Below are positions 39,201 to 52,381 of a DNA stretch of 64,000 nt, piece by piece. The notes below the pieces were generated by a model. That model did not search any database. It was given only the letters and a program-made list of their open reading frames with translations, and was not told the DNA's origin. Origin of the DNA: Sinonovacula constricta. Its lineage: Eukaryota > Mollusca > Bivalvia > Cardiida > Solecurtidae. Where the stretch lies: positions 22,960,954 through 23,024,953 of the forward strand of contig CM017556.1 of NCBI GenBank assembly GCA_007844125.1, read 5' to 3'. A program made the position numbers and the translations under genes. Position 1 is the stretch's first letter. Every line of letters starts with the position of its first letter.

Positions 39201-42200
39201 AATAAAAAATTAGTAAAAATATCAAGAAGCACGTTGGTGAAATATTTACACAATTACTTCAAATAAACATTCAACCTACTTAAGTAGAATGTGATTTGTG
39301 TCTACTCTTTGATAAAACTGGCCGGTTACTGGTATGTGCAATTAATTGAAAAGTAAAAGTTTTTTAAATATTTTTAATTTTCTTAGATAAAAGCACATCT
39401 GAGTTGCTTTATTGTGTATTTTGATAAATACACTTTCACATGTGTTTTTAAAAGATTACACATTATTAGTCGTTTTCTTGTAATTTCACGCACAAAGCAA
39501 ATCACGTAAAATAAATGCTTTGCGCATTGAACAAACTTTATATACATTTGATTAGTTTAACATACAACCTTCTTCAGTGATTAAGGTCATCAAATATAGA
39601 AAAATGTATGATAGTCGACATCTGGTTGTGATCGATGGGTACTTGTACAATGGGACTTTTCGCAAACTGATGAGTATTAAACTGAGAAATTATATAAAAA
39701 AGACATTTTTATGTAAATATAATATTTTCGTCTACTTTCAAATTAAAATGTACATAGAGCTTCTATGATGAACCTGCCTGGATAACCCATTAAGTCTAAA
39801 ACGTATATCGAAAAACAGGTCCAAAACAGATTGACAACCTATATATATGTAAGTAAAGGGATGAAGAAAACATGACGCGGCACAATATGTCAAGAAAAAG
39901 TAAGACAATTAACAGTGAGAATTTCTTTATAAAAACAAAACATGTATGAGACGCATTAGACACTACTCATGTAGCAAGAACTTGTCTCCCTCTCATTAAT
40001 ATATTGTTAAAATAGTTAAAATAAAATTGAACTGGACACTATTTATTCGGCATACGAAAAAGCATTTATTTAATCCATATATCAGTTTCTTTGTTTGGAG
40101 AGCCCTAACATGTTATATCAAACAACAACATAAACGCAAACAATAATAATGACTCATTTAGATGGTTAGGCATGCGTGTGTGTGAGAGGTGGAGGGTGTG
40201 TTACCATGAAGTTAGAATCGTCGACATGAAACATCGTAAGCTCTCTCGCGTTGGTTATGAGACAAAAACGTTCATGTAAAAATGTTTTCCAGCTGACATG
40301 TGATGTTTCGGTGGTTCTGCCTGAAAGTTTTTATGGCCATGTGCACAAAACAAAGTCTGATTTCCCAACTTAACTGAAAGTCGAAGTCAAAATTTGACTC
40401 ATGTTTAAGCGGTTCTTTGAATAGTGTCTTTCAAACCACACAACAAAAATGTTCCGAATCAAATTCTTGATAATTTGAGACAGCATGAAGGTGTCTCAAG
40501 TACAAATGAAACATAAATACGACCGATAGAAAAATACCTGTAGACTTGAAGATAATTGAATGAATTGAGCATGGAACGCAACCATTAAAGATGGACTAAT
40601 GGATAATGCACGTATTGTCTGTTATAGTAATGTTATTTCAATGACATATGATAAAATATTGAAAATATGATCTATCTATGTTTTGTGAGTAATGTTTTTA
40701 AAGATAATAAATGACATTGCACCATTTAAATTTTTATTGAGTTGGAATTATAGTTATGAAGAAGGATGACATTTGTAAATATGTCTTCATTATTCATTTA
40801 TGTCAGGTAACTATATGTTTACTAGTTAAATTACAATCATAATGGCAGACTGATATCCCTTTTTCATTGTTCAAGTTTTAACAAACAGATGTTATATTCT
40901 TACATAAATACCATATAAACAATTTATGACTTGAAAGGTTTGCCTGAATTAAATATACATTGTATCGAAACATCAAATGTGCTTTATTATCACTAAGTTA
41001 TGGAGCGTGTAGTAAATAGTCAAGTTATGGTCTATACTTTTTAAATTGATGGAAATGGCATATATGTATAACTTTATTGTAATTATTTACTTAACGGGCG
41101 GTTATAGTCCAAACAGCAGTAATTTGACTGAATGACTGTCCAATCTATTAACTTGCTGCTCAAAAAAAGTAATTTATTTCTAAAACAGTGGAAATATAAA
41201 GGGACTATACGTTTTATATACAGTATATGATTTAATTGGTTGTATATATATTTAATTTTAGTGTTCAAATGTACTCAACATGTACTCATATAAAGATAGT
41301 CGCACCGACGTAACTGACAACTAGGTGAATTAACTAAGATAACCGTCTCATTTAATGAGGTTTTAATTGTACAATATCTTGACAACCATAATTTACATGT
41401 AAATTGTCTCTTATGCACCATAAAATAGGGGCCTGGGGTATCATCTACCAACAAAACATGGAAAAACTATTATGTTTCTGCAATGTTCAAAAAGAAACAA
41501 ACGTATTTGCAACAAATAATGCATTCAAGCTGCTGTTTGAAAGGTTCTTATTAGATGCCAGTGTAATATTTTACCGGATGCAAGCAAACATGCAAAATAA
41601 TCTTATTCCCTAGAAATATAATCCGAGGAACATAAATTCCGATAAAAGCATGCTGAGAAAGGATTACTCCCAAAAGATTTCTGAATGTCCCCTTTCTCAA
41701 CACTATAAAAGGAAATGTGACAAACAGCTATGGTTGTCCTTTCTTAACTAAAATAAAATGATTTTATATTCACAAAATTAACCACATTCTTTTAAGAAAA
41801 CAAAAGCAACTTTGGGGAATACAGATTTCGCACTGAAAAAGCTTCATCAGAATTGCCTTGTGGTTTGCAAAAAAACAACAACAATCAAATCACCAAATAA
41901 AATTCATTTAATTTAATGATATCATGGCAACAGTTCCAAATGCTCAAAAATAATTTATAATGAAACTGATTGTTTTAGGTATAGTGGGATTTAAAAGTAA
42001 AATTCACTTTAATGTTGAACAGTGTAATACATTTTTAAACTTCGTCATTGTTACCATTGTTAGGTGGACAAACTTTTTACTGACTTACGCAATCACTATA
42101 AAGACTAATATCATACACTTACACTCAAGTTTTTAATGCTTATTTTATTTATGAGTAGCTGTAGATAGATAGGTTCCATGAAACAATAAAACAACCTGAA

Positions 42201-42600
42201 CTGATATCGAGTCATAGAAATGTCAGTTTCTTATTGCCAAGCAATTATAATTATTGATAGTTTAGGTTTCTTTATGCACCTTTCATAATAAAACACCGCA
42301 AAGAGTGATATAATAGAAATTCTATAGATAATGGTTCAGTTCTAGAGAATAAAGGGATTGATAGTATCGACTTACCGAGTATCTTTCGGGACAAACATAT
42401 CATCAATAAAATCCCCAGTTACTTCGAAAACAAAGAAAATCCAATGATTTGTTATATGTACAAACAAACCCGTTAGAGGTCTTATTTTTAATTACAAATA
42501 AACAGTAGCAGACCTTAACCTAAATGACCCTTCTCAAGATTCTTGTAACTGTTCAACTTCACCTTTCTGTTATTTACCTTCTGGCCATATCATTACTGGG
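36224..42600. other. Intergenic DNA, no gene recognised
   Basis: AT-rich. It includes a partial minus-strand copy of the dispersed block at 37076-37112 and a short dispersed motif at 37985-38070. The remaining open frames are short and compositionally like the background. Confidence 0.5.
36985..37112 (-). mobile_element. Partial dispersed block copy 11
   Basis: Only the block end CCGCCTTGGGACGGTCATTC survives, plus its flank (ATTGAAAAGGC, CACATGCAAGCCAA, GATGAGTCATT). The flank is shared with the minus-strand copy at 48715-48918. Confidence 0.6.
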
Positions 42601-42609
42601 GGGTTAAAG

Positions 42610-42804
42610 GGCATAAGCCATCCTGCATTTTATGGAAATGTTTTATACAAGTTAAAGAATATCAAGGGTATCAATAACTTTTCTGACCACTTTAAAAAAC
42701 TTATCAGAAAATGTATTGCAGACGGTTACAACCCGGGAATCCTTCGATGTACTGCATTGCTTTCAATTGACCCTTTTACAGTCAAGAACTTGCATTGCTT
42801 TTAA
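42610..42804 (+). pseudogene. Reverse transcriptase C-terminal fragment, frame intact
   Basis: An uninterrupted 64-codon frame reads GISHPAFYGNVLYKLKN, NNFSDHFKKLIRKCIADGYN, PGILRCTALLSIDPFTVKNL and HCF plus TAA. It aligns position by position with the minus-strand remnant at 34006-34200. It starts abruptly, with no upstream homology, as in a 5'-truncated insertion. There is no start codon context, so it is not a gene. Confidence 0.65.
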
Positions 42805-43640
42805 ATTACACGATGACCGGACAGGTCATTGAGACTATTGAAAACAGAGACTTAAAGCCATAATTGGACAGTCACTGTTGGATTTCTTGTCTCTTCATCT
42901 CTCCAGTCGTGCCCTATATAGGTGGGACAACTTGAGCAGTCTCCATACCCTTTACGTAAGATTGCACAGTAGGTATAACATCGGGAGTTTTGGTACCTTT
43001 ACTACATATAATATGTCAACTGCAGATAAATCCTCGGCTTTTATGATATGTTTTTTTAAAACGTATTAACTCTAAACAATAATACGTTTTATTTGGTTGA
43101 TTTGGGTCGTTTTCTAAAATTCTATGATTTCTTTCGTGTTTTTTACATTTCACTTTTGACACTTTTGGCATATGACGTAATGGCATTGTATGACGTCATT
43201 ATATTGTTCTTAAAATATATCTGCGCTTGTACTGCTAAATTTTTTTAAACTACTCTTTCATTTGGAATCTTTAGGTTGCCGAGGCTTTTATCTATTGTAC
43301 ATACTCTACATATGTTGTTAGTTAATTTTATTACTAGTTGTTATGTATGTACATACATTCATTAAAACTGTTTTAAGGTGCTTACTGTTAGTTCTTTCAC
43401 TTTGACGGGATATTTTTATTTACACTGTTTGTTTGATAGAAAAACCTTCAGAAAGTGCGAGATTGGAGCGCTCCACAAACCAGGTTTAAGCACCCCGGTT
43501 GGCCCTTTTGTCGACTGACCGTTCCAAGGCGGTAACTGATGGTTTTCCATTTTGTGTGCTATGTCTCGTCTCTGTGTTTTTGTCACATTTACATTTACCT
43601 TGTTTGCCTTTGTCTACAGGTAAATACAATTTAAATATCT
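42805..43640 (+). mobile_element. Retroelement 3' tail with dispersed block copy 5
   Basis: Contains the tail words TCTCTTCATCTCTCCAGTCG and GGGACAACTTGAGCAGTC, TATGACGTCATT, then the block at 43440-43542 with GGAGCGCTCC intact, then GTCTCGTCTCTGTG. Together with 42610-42804 it is the cleanest example of the element's 3' end here. Confidence 0.75.
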
Positions 43641-45640
43641 GTGAAAATTGGGAGCACTGTGTCTGTTCCTTCGGGATCGACCTGGAAGTATATATATGTC
43701 GATCTTTCTGTCTGTTTCTCCAAGGGAAGTGATGACATGCTATGATACATAGATGTCTTTTAATTTTCTGAATTAAAATGTTTACATTTTTAAAGTTTGT
43801 GAATGATTTTTTCCGTGCTTGCTTGATTTGGCAGAAGCATTAAAGCATTCTTTTCGGCGTTATTCCAAAATTTATTTACATCCTCATATGATAGTTGTGA
43901 TGCCCCAATTCCGACTGCTTTCATTACAACTGACTGTAAAACGTATGGTCCAGACATGATGATACATCATTGTGACACATTTTCACTTTGAGAAGCAATA
44001 AGATTTTGTCTTTTACAAAAGTGTTATGAGTTATTATTCCCTGCAAAATTTGTTGTACACAAGCTCATAATGTCATTTTGTATATTAAAAATGAAGCTTT
44101 TTGAACTTAAAAGTCGCATCAAAACGACTCATTTTAAATTGATTAGAATTTGCATTTTGCATTTGTATAATTACGTTATGCATTGAAAATGAAAGCAATG
44201 CATGAATATTTTGGTTTGCTATAATATTAAGAAAACAACGTCAAATTTGTTGAGCTTACACAAAAAATTACATTTGAAATAAATAAGTAATTTCAATGAA
44301 ATTACGGTTCTTCAGTATTATGTTTATGGTTATCAGTCTAGGCATGTGTTGAATTTAAAACATGCAAGCAATTAAGCTTAATGTGCAGTCTGCAAATATG
44401 TAAAATTGGACGTGATTCTGCATCGTGTATTTTCGTTTAAAAGCAGGACAGTGGCATTTACGTACATTGTTTCACTGGCAATATTACATTGCATGACTGA
44501 AAACCCACAATTACGGCTATTTATCCGAAACATAAACCAGGTAGCACTAATACCGGTAACAGCATGCCTCGAGCGCGCTGTGAAGAAACCCCCTAAAGAT
44601 TTTACAATTATATGTGCAACCTCTCTGAATGGATATCTGACATAGAGCCATGGTAGGTATTTTATATTCGAGGAAATACTTACTTAAACCAGTTCAAAAT
44701 GCTCGTATTTAATGCTATTTTACGAAATCAAAATATACTTCTTCAGATGAGTTTAAATTTGATTTCGTATTAGCATCTCGTAAGTCTTAACTCATTGATC
44801 ATACAAAAAAAAAATAAAGAAAAATAGAGAAATAGTAATCTAATTGGATGGTATGTTTTGTAGGTATGCCATTTTGTTAAATCCTGAATAAAACAGGTGT
44901 CCGATTTGTTTAGATGTTATCTTTCAATATATGGAATTGTAAATGTATATTTTATATACAAATAATGTTATGATGTCAGTGGATAACACTCTCATTTTAG
45001 ACGTTAGAAAGATTTTTTACACTGATTATGTGTGTGTGTGTGTGTGCAAATGCGCGCGCACATGTGTGTAGGTGTGTATTTTAGCATACGAGCACTCTCA
45101 CAAACTCCAAAGAAACTGGCATACAGTAAGAGCCATTTTACATAGTGGATTTTAAAGTGGCAGGTCAATGTCACTGATGATTTACGACCGTGTCAACTAG
45201 TAATAGTTTAATTTATCATACTTATCATTTGACAATGGTCCAAATGATGATATAAAGTTAGTCTAGAAACTAGGTTCAGTAAGAGAAATGCGCCACACAA
45301 CATTAATTTATACGCAATGATTCGAGCAGAATGTTATATTTCCAGACACCATTCAGAAAATTCAACAACCGTCTTTTGTAACAGGTTAAATTAAATCAAG
45401 TTAACAGCAAGTTTTTAGAGTTAGCGAACTTCACTTTTTCTTAGCTGATTTTTATGGATAAAACTTATTAAACGGTCAACGGAGAAGTATAAGTCTTTTG
45501 TATTAAAATTACAAAATTTCTGCTTAAAGCGTCTTTATTTCAAAATTACACACTGTAATACCTAGATTTTGCTCTAAAACAAGAAAAGAAATATTTTCGT
45601 TTGAGATTTAAATATGAATGTTCTTATCATATCTGCATGC
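43641..45640. other. Intergenic DNA, no gene recognised
   Basis: Contains a (TG)n run at 45029-45045 and a copy of a short dispersed motif at about 43925-43990. Nothing else was identified. Confidence 0.5.
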
Positions 45641-45790
45641 ACGCTAAAATTGTTTTCATAGCTGCTTTGCTATTTGCATATGCAAATTTTCTGTATATAA
45701 GTTCATTGTATCTGTTTTACCTCCCGATGCAAGTGCTTACTGTAAGTTGTTTTAATTTTAATATTTTTATTTACACTGTTTGTTTGATAG

Positions 45791-45985
45791 AAAAGACACT
45801 CCAGGCAGTGCGAGGTTGAAGCGTTCCACAAACCAATTTTAAGCACCCCAGTCGGTCTTTTTGCCGACCGACCGTTCCAAGGCGGTAACTGATGGTTTTT
45901 ATTTTTGTGTGTTATGTCTCGTCTCTGTGTTTTGTCATTTACTTTTTTATATTTACCCTGTTTGCCTTTGACTAGAGACAAATTA
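45791..45985 (+). mobile_element. Dispersed block copy 6
   Basis: The block (45791-45895) has GAAGCGTTCC in place of GGAGCGCTCC. It is followed by TGTGTTATGTCTCGTCTCTG and the shared tail. No reverse transcriptase lies upstream. Confidence 0.75.
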
Positions 45986-48184
45986 GATATAAATATCTGT
46001 AGAAATTTTTATATGATATTTTCTTATTTACCTATTAAATGAAACATTCAAATATTTAAGTCTGATTAAATGTCTGTGGATAGGGCTGGGAGGTAAGTAG
46101 AGTTTCTTCCCTTGGTTTACTTTTATTCTTTTTACCCGATACTTATTTTGCCATACATACCAAATATGCTTTAAAATAAAAACTACTAATAAAATACTAA
46201 TAAATATTATAAGGAATATGTAACAGATGTGTTTGATGCAAGTGAGCAGTCGGTTTCGTTCTAATGCATAGACAGTACATAATGAACTTTTTAACAAGAA
46301 AAAAAAATCAAACTACGTTGTATATACAAATTTTATGGAAATCCTAACATTTATGCGAGAATTAAATAATTTGGCTCTATTTAATTATATGAATAAAGGT
46401 AATGGACTGTTTGCGCTGTGCCTTTCAGAATTTGGTATGTGTTGCAATGTTCATAGGACATATTTTGAAAAAATAAATAACATTACTTAGAATATTTGAA
46501 AACCATTATGGTAGAGAAAACAGAATAATTGCCTATGAAAGAAAAACGTATAAACACATTACTGTTACTAAAACTGTCATTTTTTATGGATTTTAATCAA
46601 CGTCTATTAAAATCTGCGATTATATCACCATTAAACTACAACCATCTTTATTATAAAGATAAATGAACACAAAGATTTTTAGTTAATAATGTGTGTTCAA
46701 ATTAGGAATAATTACGCACAATTTGGAAAACGTATTTCTTCAACACATTGAAGCGAAAAAAAGTCTAGTGCAACTGATTATTTTACCGTATGATGACAAA
46801 CCTACTTATAACTGCTACTGATCTGAAACACATCCCGGGCGGCAATAATTGAAAAATAAACTTTCAGTTAAGACATTCATTACCAAATATACGTGCGATA
46901 TATAATTTACTGCCGCAAATGACTTTCTATAAGAATCATATTTAATTTCAAAGCAATATTTTCTTAATTGTTTTTATAACTTTGTTTGCGGCTTGTTTAT
47001 TTTTGTCCTTTTTTCAGGTATGTCAATTTATGCAACATTCAGTTTTACAAACATTAATATATGACTGGATGTACTTTTATAAAATCTCAAAAGTTAACTC
47101 TGCCAACGTTCAAGTCAAAGTATTCCTCTTTTACTTTGTCTTATTTTATTGGTCCAGAATGTACATTTCTTTGCAGTTTCAAGGAAAATATTTTAATAGA
47201 AGTGATAGAATAGGTTGATCTATAGTTTTCATTTTAGATAAGTGGAGTTTGAATGGCCGTTTTAATAGAAAACGAAATAGTTTGCCATGCCATATTTTTA
47301 AGGGTCTGCCTTTGATATCGGTATCGGAATTGTATCACTTTAACATACACACTTATTTGCAGAACTGGTTATTTGAACAGCTTTGTAGCGTCCATGCTTG
47401 TTGTGTGGATATTTTTGGTATAAATCGATAATTGTCGCGCCAAACTGTTATTGAAAATAATATTAAGTATGCTTCTAACTTTAAATGTCATTTAAAATAC
47501 ACGATAGTTCAAACTCCATTGCGTAGTTGCGATGTTGTTGTGAATTCTTTTTTGTGTCGATTTATTTATGAATAAGAATATATGACAAATTCCTACGAGC
47601 ATTGAAACATATACCAAAATTTGAAAAAAATGTGTGGCTCAACATCTAGCTGTAAATCATTTGCTTAGAGGTAAAGATGTGCCATTAGATCACAATGTGA
47701 TTTTACGATGCTTTAGGTTTTGTAGGCATCAGAAAACATGCCGTGCACAAGTATAAAGACGTCTGAAAATAATCAAGAAGCAGAGCACTTTATTTAAACA
47801 TTTGTGAAATAAATAAATAAGTATATTCCGCTGGTTATGTTTATATTACCTAACAGCGAGATAATAATGTTCAAAATACCGTCATCTTACTACAATTTAT
47901 AATAGTGATAACAGAAATGTTTACGATGTCTAAATTCTTTCCGTTTCAGATGAAACATGTCTTTTGGTAATATTTTTGATGGCAATGAGTATTGCACGCT
48001 ATCAAAATTTGAAGAATCACAAAATATTAACTAATACTATGAATTTTCGATTTTAAGCATGATTTAGTTAAATGGTCCAACAATTGCACTGAAAATTGTA
48101 CAATGAATAGTTGCACATTAATTTCTGCTTTTGTTCAAGAAGCACCTTAAATATGGGATACTTTTATTTACTCTGTTTGATAAA

Positions 48185-48380
48185 AAAAAAACCATCAGGA
48201 AGTGCAAGATTGGGCACTCCGTAAAACTAGGTTTAGGCACCCCGGTCGGTCCTTTTGTCGACTGACCGTTCCAATGAGGTAACAGCTGGTTCTTTCTTTT
48301 CGTCTGGTATGTCTCGTCTCTGCTTTTTTGTCACTGTTACATCTGTCCTGTTTGCCTTTGTTTGGAGTAGTTCACATTTG
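48185..48380 (+). mobile_element. Dispersed block copy 7
   Basis: The block at 48185-48290 is intermediate in sequence between the two subfamilies. Its palindrome is eroded (GGGCACTCCG). The downstream tail GTATGTCTCGTCTCTGC is present. Confidence 0.7.
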
Positions 48381-48714
48381 AAAATTTGTTGTAATTGTTA
48401 TAGGACATTTTCTTATGTTCCTATGGTTAAATCATTTATTAGGATAGATAACATTTTAATCCTTAAATGAGAACAAAAAATGAGAAAAAAGTGTAAATGG
48501 TTGTAGCATCAAGTTCATGTGAAGATGGAATTAAAGAACCAATGTCCAAGTTCAATAAAAGGAAATGTATATAACAATCCTTATACGATGATTAAAATGA
48601 CAACATAGATTACAAGCACGAGGAGACTTTTTATGACCGCCACACTGCACAAGTAACATTGTTGTGATCATGAATAAGAATATATATGACAAAGTTCTAT
48701 GACCATTGCAACAT

Positions 48715-48918
48715 ATACAAAAAATTGAAAAGGCGCAGGACCAAGGTATTCACATGCAAGCCAACTATAAAAATGTGAACAATCCTGTAATGAGTCATTG
48801 AACAAAGAGAGCAAACCCGACAGTTACCGCCTTGGAACAGTCGGTCGGCAATATGGACCGACTAGAGTGCTTAAACCGGTCTTACAGAGCTCTAACCTCG
48901 CACCTCCTGGTGGGTTTT
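48715..48918 (-). mobile_element. Dispersed block copy 8
   Basis: Second subfamily on the minus strand: GGTTAGAGCTCTGTAAGACC replaces the GGAGCGCTCC core. It stands opposite copy 7, with about 335 bases between them. Confidence 0.7.
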
Positions 48919-48959
48919 TCAAATGTCAGCAATGAAAAGAAAAAAAAACAGTAATTAGT

Positions 48960-50440
48960 AGATACGTGTGCAACTAAAACCCCTTTCCGCAAGAATTTAA
49001 CAACCGATGTAAGAATTTATCCAACAAATGGCGAAAATATAAATGTCTTTTAAGTTTAATCGGAAAGGTTATCACAGTAAGATGTAAGGTAATGAATACT
49101 TCTTTTATCGATTCACTGGTATGTACAAGGCTCTTACCATGTTTTAAACTTTGTGATTACTTTTCGAATCGAATTGGCCACCATTTGTTCAACATACTAA
49201 ATCACATATAACAAAATAAGGATAACATTACTTTGTTGTTTTGAGAACAGTTGTCCAACATATTATACATAGAACATTAATTATTAAACATCCAACGTAT
49301 AATGCAAAGAACACAAGAGCGTATTTACTTAATACATAAAAATTGTAAGCAGCACATTTAGCAGCATATAGCTGAAACATGTGGGTACAATTATGCTTTT
49401 GTCAGCCTGATTTATCAAAATATCTTTTATCTCAACATTAGAATGCTTTTTGAAAAGAATGGTATCATTTTAAGAACATCACTGGATTTGGGGACACTCA
49501 TGAAATGATAGAGCTTATCTGATCATTGTGGTGGATCTTTTTTTCAAACAACTTTGAAAAGTTTTGTTACTGTGAGAAAAAAACACAAAAAAACGAAAGT
49601 AATGCAACTATCACTATAGTTGCCTTATTGTCTTTGCAAACATGCATAATTTAAACCTCATGTTGGAAGAAAGTGTTTATGGGCCCTTTTGGTCTTAAAT
49701 AATTTATGTCACGATGAATTGAAATTGATTCTTTTTGAAGCCTAAACATATTAAGAAAGGTCAGAAGCGAAATAAAATGAAAAAAAAACATGCAAATACT
49801 TTCTTGTTTAAATTGTCTTAACAACAAAACAATATTTTGCGATTATTTTACCTAGTTTGCATATATTGTCAACATTGTTACAAGCATACATGAATTTTTA
49901 TGCTGTTAAAAAGGTTGAATCAATGCTTAAATAGTTTTAGTTGCAGAGCATTATTTTATATTATTACATACCACAGGCAACGTATCTTTACATATATGGT
50001 TAGTTTAGCTGGATTGAGCCCTGATTATTACTTCTCTAATTATATAATAGCCCAGAAGGCCTTTAAGCCGTTTTTTGGTGCTAGGGTCAGTTAACGGCGC
50101 TCGGCCAAGCTCCACGTATGTTATCATTTATAAGACATATTGTATAATTTGGAAATTATTTTAGAAAGCAGGATTTGATATTAACCATTCCTAAGCCAGC
50201 CGAAATGATGATTAAAAATGATGCTTGGAATTTTAATCCCAAAATATTTATTGACGTCTGACCCCAGATAAAGCCATCGCCGTCGCTTGCTTAGAGCTAC
50301 TGTTTCAATTATCAATAATCGTTTCTTTCATCTGGACCTTGAAAAATATATCTGTGCACGTGCGCCCTATTAGACACTTATCAGGACATGTTCTGACTTC
50401 TTATAGAAACAAAAAAACATTATATATAATTTTTTACACA
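48960..50440. other. Duplicated intergenic DNA, no gene recognised
   Basis: Part of duplication copy A, aligned with 60.0-61.5 kb. No coding signal was seen. Confidence 0.5.
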
Positions 50441-50557
50441 AGCAATGAACCAGTTTGAAACAGAAACACTTTAAGTACAGTTTTTTTTAAAGTTTATTGT
50501 CGTAAAGTCGACGCTTTTAGCGAAATGCCTTTATTTTCACATCAGCATATCAATATG

Positions 50558-52381
50558 TTAATCACGGGCGGAAGATCGAGATAAACAGTAGCAAAGATTG
50601 ACGCATATATAATTGAGGCGCCAAATATCATAATTAGTCAAGTTTTGAGTGATATTAATTGATTGAACACATTCGAAAGTGGTCTGCTTCCTTTTAAAGC
50701 CCACCCTGTTTTCCTTGTCTGGATTGCAAACAGTGCAGTCCCTGACTGGATTTTTTCTTTTGGCACCCTCCTTTGGTTTGATGTAGTCTGCAAAGTGTCG
50801 TGCAGTCAGGCGGTCAAGATCTTCTGCTTTCCGTTTTCGAGGAAGTGGTCTTGGGGCTTCTGGGGCACCGGCAATCAGTTGCTTTGCTAAGGAAGTTCTA
50901 AACTGCATGTGTGTCAGCTTCTTCACACCGTATTTCCGGTACAGTGTGTAGGCGTTTACAATCATGAGATTGAACAGGTGAAAGAATAGCTTTTTCCACC
51001 ACTTCACATTTTTTCTCAAAACTTCATAGTATTGAACTATTTGATCGGACAGATCAACACCTCCCATGTTTTGGACATAGTCAACTATTGCCCTAGGTTT
51101 AGTCATTGGCTGCTTTGTTTTTCTGTTGACTTTGTTTGTCACAACCATGTCTGCTTGGTGTATTGTTGACAGGACATGTACATCACGCTTGTCATGGAAC
51201 TTGATAGCAAGCAAGTTTCCTCGTCTCCGAAAGATGCATTCATCCTGTTTAAGTTTAATTGCACCTTTCTGCATTGCTTTTGGAACCTCTTTCCTGTTGG
51301 TCCTCACAGTTCCACATGCATATGTGTCATAGGCTTCAAGGATGTCAAAGAGCTCCGGAGACGTGTAGTAATTGTCCATATACACGTGGTATCCTTTGGA
51401 CAAAGTACCCACCCTTGCCATCATGCCAAGGACTACCTTTGACGTTTGTGTGATGTCGCCAAACATCATTTCACCATCATCAGCTGTTTCTAGTGTCTCA
51501 ACATATGCCGCACAGTCTGTTTGTCCATGGTACACGTCAATGCCAACACAATAGCCGCTTGAGGATTCACATAGCTGAAAAAGTTTGATGCCGAACTTTG
51601 ACGGCTTCATGGGGTTGTATACTCGGAAGTGAACTCTACCTTTGAAGGGGCATGTTCCTTCGTCAAAACTGAGGTCCTGCTCTGGTATGTACTTCATGAA
51701 GTTGGTCTGAAGCATGGACAGGAATGGTCTTACTTTGTTGAGAGGATCATGGCCTTCTTCCCCCCTTGCAGGCGCAGTAGAATTGTCAACTATGTGAAGG
51801 TTTGACATGATAAGCATGAACCTGTCTTTTGCCATCATTTTGTTGAAGAATGGTGTTGAAATACACTCATCAGTAGACCAATAGTCAGACAGTTTGGGTT
51901 TTCTCACAATGCCAATCAAAATTACAAGTGAAAAGAACACTTTTATTTCATCCTCCGTTGCAGATTTCCACTGATGAAGGCGACTATGTGGCTTCAATGT
52001 CTCTTTCTCTATTCGACTTTCAGCGTATTTGTTTGTCTGATAGGTGATTTGGTGGAGCATATTCTCATCAAATAACATGTTGAACAAGTCCAGAGGACAA
52101 CAATCTTCAGAAATTTCCACATTAAGTCCAGGTTTTTCAGTAAATGGCATCCTAAAACATTCTTTGTCCTCATTTCCCCACCCATCGACAATGTCACAAT
52201 TCACCTGTCTATCTTTCTCGCATTGCTGGATGCTAAATGATCTCAAAATTTCAGCATCAACTAAATCAACTTCTTCATCATCTGACACAAAGTCTTCAAT
52301 CTCATTTGAAGAATCATCACTATCACAATCGTCCCACAAATGTTCTAAAACTTCACTAACATTCAATCTCCGTCCAGCCAT
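50558..52381 (-). CDS. piggyBac-family transposase with a chimeric C-terminus
   Basis: A 607-codon intact ORF. Residues 1-60 are acidic (DDCDSDDSSNE), typical of PGBD-type N-termini. The DDE domain (DDE_Tnp_1_7 type) spans roughly residues 95-485. Candidate catalytic Asp residues are D240 in LSFDEGTCPFKGR, D336 in YMDNYYTS and D443 in GGVDLSDQ, with D446 also conserved. PMKPSKFGIKLF and KNVKWWKKLFFHLFNL are further family blocks. A basic linker (PRPLPRKRK, residues 510-518) precedes a Cys-rich end, DCTVCNPDKEN...TTFEC. In the family this end continues into a cysteine-rich domain that binds the transposon end. Here the sequence leaves the family pattern after residue 573, and the last 34 residues are encoded by DNA that also exists, transposon-free, at 61.68-61.79 kb. 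The catalytic core looks intact but the end-binding domain is cut. Expression cannot be judged. Confidence 0.92.
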   Translation of the reverse strand: MAGRRLNVSEVLEHLWDDCDSDDSSNEIEDFVSDDEEVDLVDAEILRSFSIQQCEKDRQVNCDIVDGWGNEDKECFRMPFTEKPGLNVEISEDCCPLDLFNMLFDENMLHQITYQTNKYAESRIEKETLKPHSRLHQWKSATEDEIKVFFSLVILIGIVRKPKLSDYWSTDECISTPFFNKMMAKDRFMLIMSNLHIVDNSTAPARGEEGHDPLNKVRPFLSMLQTNFMKYIPEQDLSFDEGTCPFKGRVHFRVYNPMKPSKFGIKLFQLCESSSGYCVGIDVYHGQTDCAAYVETLETADDGEMMFGDITQTSKVVLGMMARVGTLSKGYHVYMDNYYTSPELFDILEAYDTYACGTVRTNRKEVPKAMQKGAIKLKQDECIFRRRGNLLAIKFHDKRDVHVLSTIHQADMVVTNKVNRKTKQPMTKPRAIVDYVQNMGGVDLSDQIVQYYEVLRKNVKWWKKLFFHLFNLMIVNAYTLYRKYGVKKLTHMQFRTSLAKQLIAGAPEAPRPLPRKRKAEDLDRLTARHFADYIKPKEGAKRKNPVRDCTVCNPDKENRVGFKRKQTTFECVQSINITQNLTNYDIWRLNYICVNLCYCLSRSSARD

